DNA of 8,964 nucleotides from Atopostipes sp964624875 (GTDB lineage: Bacteria > Bacillota > Bacilli > Lactobacillales > Carnobacteriaceae_A): the NCBI GenBank assembly GCA_964624875.1, contig CAZUZA010000048.1:1-8964 (forward strand), given 5' to 3'. Positions 5,892-8,964 of the stretch are shown piece by piece. The first letter of the stretch is position 1. Each line of letters starts with the position of its first letter. The notes below the pieces were generated by a model. It ran no database searches. It was not told the DNA's origin and saw only the letters and a list, made by a program, of their open reading frames with translations. A program made the position numbers and the translations under genes.

Positions 5892-5927
5892 AAAAAATGC
5901 CGTGTGACCTCAAAAGTCACACGGCAT
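5892..5927 (-). terminator. Strong intrinsic terminator of the CapA-like gene
   Basis: ATGCCGTGTGAC (5897-5908) pairs perfectly with GTCACACGGCAT (5916-5927) around a seven-base loop. On the minus strand it is followed by a T-run (complement of A 5892-5896), 22 bases past the CapA-like stop codon. In the plus direction the hairpin could also end a transcript coming out of the gap, but no good T-run follows. Confidence 0.9.
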
Positions 5928-5949
5928 GTTCCTATTTGTCTATTATAAA

Positions 5950-7185
5950 TTACTCAGTAATTAAGAATTCTTGGTCATATACTTCATTTACGAGCTGATC
6001 AAAGTAAGCTTTTGTAACGGTCTCAGCTGGATTCGTGTATAAACCATGCGCTCTTTCATGCTCAGGTGTGTAGTCTTTTAATTTGATAATTTCAAAGTTT
6101 TCACGTGTCATAACGTCTCCAGGAATCGCATAGTTATAATGCGTTACAATGGGTTCGACGTAAACATTCTCAATAGATTTCTCGTCACCTTTTTTGACAA
6201 ACTCAAAGCCATACGTTGAACCTAATACGTTTTGGTCCCAAATCTGACCCGATAAGAAGTTTCCTGTTGAGTACATAACAAGTGTCTCATGGCCACTTTC
6301 ACCTTCGACCCATTCCATTGGTTGGATTGTATGTGAATGTGTCCCTAAAACAACGTCAACTTCTAAGTCTGCAAATAGTTTTGCGTATTCTAATTGGAAA
6401 GCATTCGGCTGATGCGTATCTTCGTCGCCCCAGTGCGCTGCAACCATCACAAAGTCACTCACTTCTTTTGCGCGTTCAACGTCTGAACGAATTAATGCAG
6501 GATCAAAGTAGTTCACTAAGTAAGGATACTCAGGCGTTACACCATTCGTACTATAAGTGTACGATAAAATAGAGAATGTTACGCCGTTACGTTCAATCAC
6601 TGGAATCGTATCACGGTGTTCTTGACTCTCAAACGCACCTGTAAAAGTAATATCTTCTTCATATTCACGCCATAATTTCACTGTGTTCATAACTCCGAGT
6701 GTCCCTTTATCCAACGTGTGGTTGTTACTGCTTGTGACTAAGTTGAAACCGACTTCTACTAAACTTGGAATCATGTCGCTTGGTGTGTTAAAAACAGGAT
6801 AGCCTGAAATACCGAGCTCATCGCCTCCGATTAAGGATTCTTGGTTAATGTATGCAATGTCAGCCGCTTGCGCGTCTGCTTGGATATTTCGGTACATAGG
6901 CGCAAAGTCATATGAACCATCTGGTAAACGTGCATCGTCATAAACTGTTGGATGGATTAAGTTGTCCCCAGCACCGTAGAAAGAAACACGAATTTCTTCA
7001 GGTTCTTCATCAACCGGGTCAGTTCCTTCATCTTCATTCTCATCTTCATTAGCTGTTTCTTCACCAGAGTCAACTTCTTCAACTGGATCTTCATCTACTG
7101 GTGTTTCTTGTCCGTTGTCCGTACCTTCATCACTACAGCCAAACAATAACAAAGCTAAACTCAAAGTTAGCACTGTCTTTTTCAC
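5950..7185 (-). CDS. CapA-family (PGA_cap) lipoprotein with acidic stalk
   Basis: A 411-residue predicted lipoprotein. A short signal peptide (MKKTVLTLSLALL) ends in the lipobox LFGC, with Cys17 as lipidation site. Residues 18-64 are an extremely acidic, Asp/Glu/Pro/Thr-rich stalk with no fold. From about 65 comes a CapA/PgsA-type domain related to metallophosphatases: GAGDNLIH (71-78), NQES (114-117), SNNHTLDKG (153-161), AAHWGDE (249-255), GTHSHTIQPMEW (281-292) and YSTGNF (305-310). CapA/PgsA proteins take part in poly-gamma-glutamate capsule synthesis or anchoring, but many homologues are of unknown role, and no pgsB or pgsC partner is visible here. The start is GTG (7183-7185), chosen because GGAGG lies eight bases upstream and the signal peptide begins there. 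It runs opposite to coiA and pepF and has its own promoter and terminator. The enzyme substrate is unknown. Confidence 0.9.
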   Translation of the reverse strand: MKKTVLTLSLALLLFGCSDEGTDNGQETPVDEDPVEEVDSGEETANEDENEDEGTDPVDEEPEEIRVSFYGAGDNLIHPTVYDDARLPDGSYDFAPMYRNIQADAQAADIAYINQESLIGGDELGISGYPVFNTPSDMIPSLVEVGFNLVTSSNNHTLDKGTLGVMNTVKLWREYEEDITFTGAFESQEHRDTIPVIERNGVTFSILSYTYSTNGVTPEYPYLVNYFDPALIRSDVERAKEVSDFVMVAAHWGDEDTHQPNAFQLEYAKLFADLEVDVVLGTHSHTIQPMEWVEGESGHETLVMYSTGNFLSGQIWDQNVLGSTYGFEFVKKGDEKSIENVYVEPIVTHYNYAIPGDVMTRENFEIIKLKDYTPEHERAHGLYTNPAETVTKAYFDQLVNEVYDQEFLITE

Positions 7186-7193
7186 TACAAACG

Positions 7194-7198
7194 CCTCC
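7194..7198 (-). promoter_or_regulatory. Ribosome binding site fixing the GTG start of the CapA-like gene
   Basis: GGAGG on the minus strand lies eight bases before the GTG at 7183-7185. The codons that follow (MKKTVLTL) give a proper lipoprotein signal peptide, so GTG is the true start. Confidence 0.75.
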
Positions 7199-7232
7199 GT
7201 CTTTCATCATCATTTTTGCTTATCTGTACATC

Positions 7233-7238
7233 ATTATA
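7233..7238 (-). promoter_or_regulatory. Probable -10 of the CapA-like gene
   Basis: A perfect TATAAT on the minus strand lies about 48 bases before the GTG. The -35 position at 17 bases reads TATTAA, which is poor, so activity may depend on a factor or be weak. It lies in the 163-base divergent region shared with pepF. Confidence 0.5.
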
Positions 7239-7288
7239 GAACACAAACCAAAAGATTAATAGGATTTTAAGCATTTTCTGGTGCTTCT

Positions 7289-7318
7289 TTTACTATTTTA
7301 AAATGAGTATGTTATGAT
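7289..7318 (+). promoter_or_regulatory. pepF promoter with extended -10
   Basis: TTTACT (7289-7294) lies 18 bases before TATGAT (7313-7318), which is preceded by TGT to form an extended -10. The predicted start is close to 7325, with a leader of about 24 bases carrying GGAGG (7337-7341), seven to eight bases before the pepF ATG. Confidence 0.6.
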
Positions 7319-7348
7319 AGTACTATTAAAATGTTTGGAGGAATTTTG

Positions 7349-8964
7349 ATGACAGAAGAAAGTAAACAATTACCATTGCGCGAAGAAGTTCCCGTAGAAA
7401 AAACATGGGACCTGACAACCATTTACAAATCCGACGACGAGTGGGAAGCAGCATATGAAGAAATGGCAAAGAAAGTAGAAGCTGTTTCAAAATATGAAGG
7501 CACACTAGGCGACGGAGCAGACGCTTTCCAAGAAGCCCTTGAAGCGATCTTAGATGTATCACGTAACGTCAGTGTCGTTTATGTATATGCACATTTAAAA
7601 TCAGATCAAGATACAGGAAACAATACATATCAAGCAATGAACAGCCGTGCGACTTCATTAATTACAAGCGCACAAGCAGCAACTTCATGGTTCGAACCAC
7701 AAGTATTAGAATTATCAGACGAACAACTAAAAACGTATTTTGAAGAAAATGACGCACTAGAAATTTACCGTCATGAAATCACAAACATCACAGCAAACCG
7801 TAAGCACGTTCTTTCAGCAGAAATTGAAGGCTTACTTGCAGGAGCTGGTGAAATTTTAGGAGCTTCATCACAAACATTCTCTATCTTAAACAACGCGGAC
7901 TTAGAGTTCCCAACGGTTAAAGATGAAGATGGGAAAGATGTTCAATTATCACACGGCTTATACGGTCAATTACTAGAAAGCAAAGACCGTGATGTTCGCC
8001 AAGGTGCATTTGAAGCCTTATACGAAACATATGGTGGGTTGAAAAACACCTTCGCAAGTACATTCCAAACAAACGTGAAGAAAAACAACTACTTAGCGAA
8101 AACACATAACTACGATTCAGCAAGACATCGTGCGTTATCAAACAACCATATTCCAGAAGCCGTTCACGACACCTTAATCGAAGTGGTAAACGAAAACTTA
8201 CACTTACTACATCGCTACATGGAATTACGTAAAAAGCTGTTAAACGTAGATGAATTAAACATGTACGACTTATATGTTTCAATCATCGGTGAAGCAGGCA
8301 TGAAATACACGTATGACGAAGCAAAAGACGTCACGTACAAAGCTTTAGATGCATTAGGACCAGACTACAAAGAAGTCCTAGAAAAAGCATTCGACAGCCG
8401 TTGGATTGATATTGAAGAAAACAAAGGCAAGCGTAGTGGCGCATACTCATCAGGAACGTACGACACAAACCCCTACATCCTGTTGAACTGGCACGACTCA
8501 CTGAACCACTTATACACACTGGTTCACGAATTAGGCCATAGCGCGCACAGCTACTACACACGTAACACGCAACCATACGTTTATGGGAACTACTCAATCT
8601 TCCTAGCTGAAGTTGCATCAACAACAAACGAAAACATTCTAACAGACTACCTATTAGAACATGCAGAAACAAACGAACAGAAAGCTCAAATCCTAAACCA
8701 CTACCTAGATGGTTTCAAAGGAACCGTTTTCCGTCAAACACAATTCGCAGAGTTCGAGCACTGGGCACACGAAACAGCTGCATCAGGCACACCATTAACA
8801 GCTGATCAACTAAGCAAAACTTATGGTGAAATGAACGCCCGTTACTACGGACCAGCTGTGGAAAACACAGACGGTATCGAATTAGAGTGGGCTCGTATCC
8901 CACACTTCTACATGAACTACTATGTTTACCAATACTCAACAGGTTTCGCAGCAGCAACAGCTCT
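7349..8964 (+). CDS. pepF: Oligoendopeptidase F (M3B), 3' end outside window
   Basis: A cytoplasmic zinc endopeptidase of family M3B that cuts oligopeptides of roughly 7-17 residues. The frame is open from the ATG at 7349 to the window edge, giving 538 complete codons of about 600 expected, so some 60 residues are missing. After the typical start (residues 1-11 MTEESKQLPLR, then PVEKTWDLTTIY) comes the oligopeptidase F N-terminal domain (about 110-185) and the M3 catalytic domain (about 200 on). Zinc ligands are His393 and His397 in HELGH, with catalytic Glu394 and third ligand Glu421 in LAEVASTTNE. KRSGAYSSG (361-369) and HFYMNYYVYQY (519-529), with its substrate-binding His/Tyr, are also present. 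GGAGGA precedes the start. In Bacillales pepF usually follows coiA; here a minus-strand gene lies between them. Antisense open frames across the gene are shadows. Confidence 0.97.
   Translation, partial: MTEESKQLPLREEVPVEKTWDLTTIYKSDDEWEAAYEEMAKKVEAVSKYEGTLGDGADAFQEALEAILDVSRNVSVVYVYAHLKSDQDTGNNTYQAMNSRATSLITSAQAATSWFEPQVLELSDEQLKTYFEENDALEIYRHEITNITANRKHVLSAEIEGLLAGAGEILGASSQTFSILNNADLEFPTVKDEDGKDVQLSHGLYGQLLESKDRDVRQGAFEALYETYGGLKNTFASTFQTNVKKNNYLAKTHNYDSARHRALSNNHIPEAVHDTLIEVVNENLHLLHRYMELRKKLLNVDELNMYDLYVSIIGEAGMKYTYDEAKDVTYKALDALGPDYKEVLEKAFDSRWIDIEENKGKRSGAYSSGTYDTNPYILLNWHDSLNHLYTLVHELGHSAHSYYTRNTQPYVYGNYSIFLAEVASTTNENILTDYLLEHAETNEQKAQILNHYLDGFKGTVFRQTQFAEFEHWAHETAASGTPLTADQLSKTYGEMNARYYGPAVENTDGIELEWARIPHFYMNYYVYQYSTGFAAATA

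Noticed and set aside
5710..5998. Open frames on both strands that cross the run of N
   Set aside because: They exist only because undetermined bases cannot contain stop codons.
7917..8957. Several long open frames antisense to pepF (about 7917-8282, 8331-8672, 8715-8957)
   Set aside because: They lie opposite a full-length conserved protease gene, have leucine/arginine/cysteine-rich low-quality translations and no ribosome binding site support. They are codon-bias shadows.
1..8964. A mobile element, defence island, CRISPR array or new multi-gene system
   Set aside because: No transposase, integrase, long direct or inverted repeats, spacer array or tRNA was seen. The genes are conserved housekeeping genes, each with its own signals.

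Overview
The window looks like an ordinary chromosomal core segment of a low-GC Gram-positive bacterium (Bacillota, most likely order Bacillales). The main reason is the run spx, mecA, coiA, pepF, an arrangement I know from Bacillales chromosomes. YsdC-type M42 peptidase and LplJ-type lipoate ligase genes, strong AGGAGG-type ribosome binding sites, sigma-A-like promoters and AT-rich DNA agree with this. I cannot name the genus from the sequence alone.

Layout. Positions 1-171 hold the 3' end of a membrane protein gene. It meets a minus-strand uracil-DNA glycosylase-family gene (218-802) at a shared bidirectional terminator. Divergent from that gene is an M42 metallo-aminopeptidase (973-2055). 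A lipoate-protein ligase (2207-3229), the redox regulator Spx (3464-3907), the ClpC adaptor MecA (4138-4812) and the competence protein CoiA (4960 into an assembly gap at 5781-5880) follow on the plus strand. A minus-strand CapA-family lipoprotein (5950-7185) lies between coiA and oligoendopeptidase F (pepF, 7349 to the window end, 3' truncated). Nearly every gene has its own promoter and is closed by a clear intrinsic terminator, so these are mostly single-gene transcription units rather than one operon. No stretch over 300 bases lacks a gene.

How the genes relate. Spx (thiol and oxidative stress), MecA (substrate delivery to ClpCP) and CoiA (processing of incoming DNA during transformation) share a historical link through competence and regulated proteolysis. 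YsdC-like peptidase and PepF degrade peptides released by such proteolysis. LplJ attaches lipoate to 2-oxoacid dehydrogenases and the glycine cleavage H protein. The CapA-like lipoprotein is the one accessory-looking element: an extracellular metallophosphatase-fold protein on a long acidic stalk, inserted against the direction of its neighbours.

I found no mobile element, CRISPR array, tRNA or rRNA, and no convincing new multi-gene system. The points most worth a second look are regulatory: a PerR-like box and stacked promoters before spx, a 14-bp palindrome before coiA, and a C-terminally extended Spx whose last codons form its own terminator. The unresolved gap in coiA also matters.
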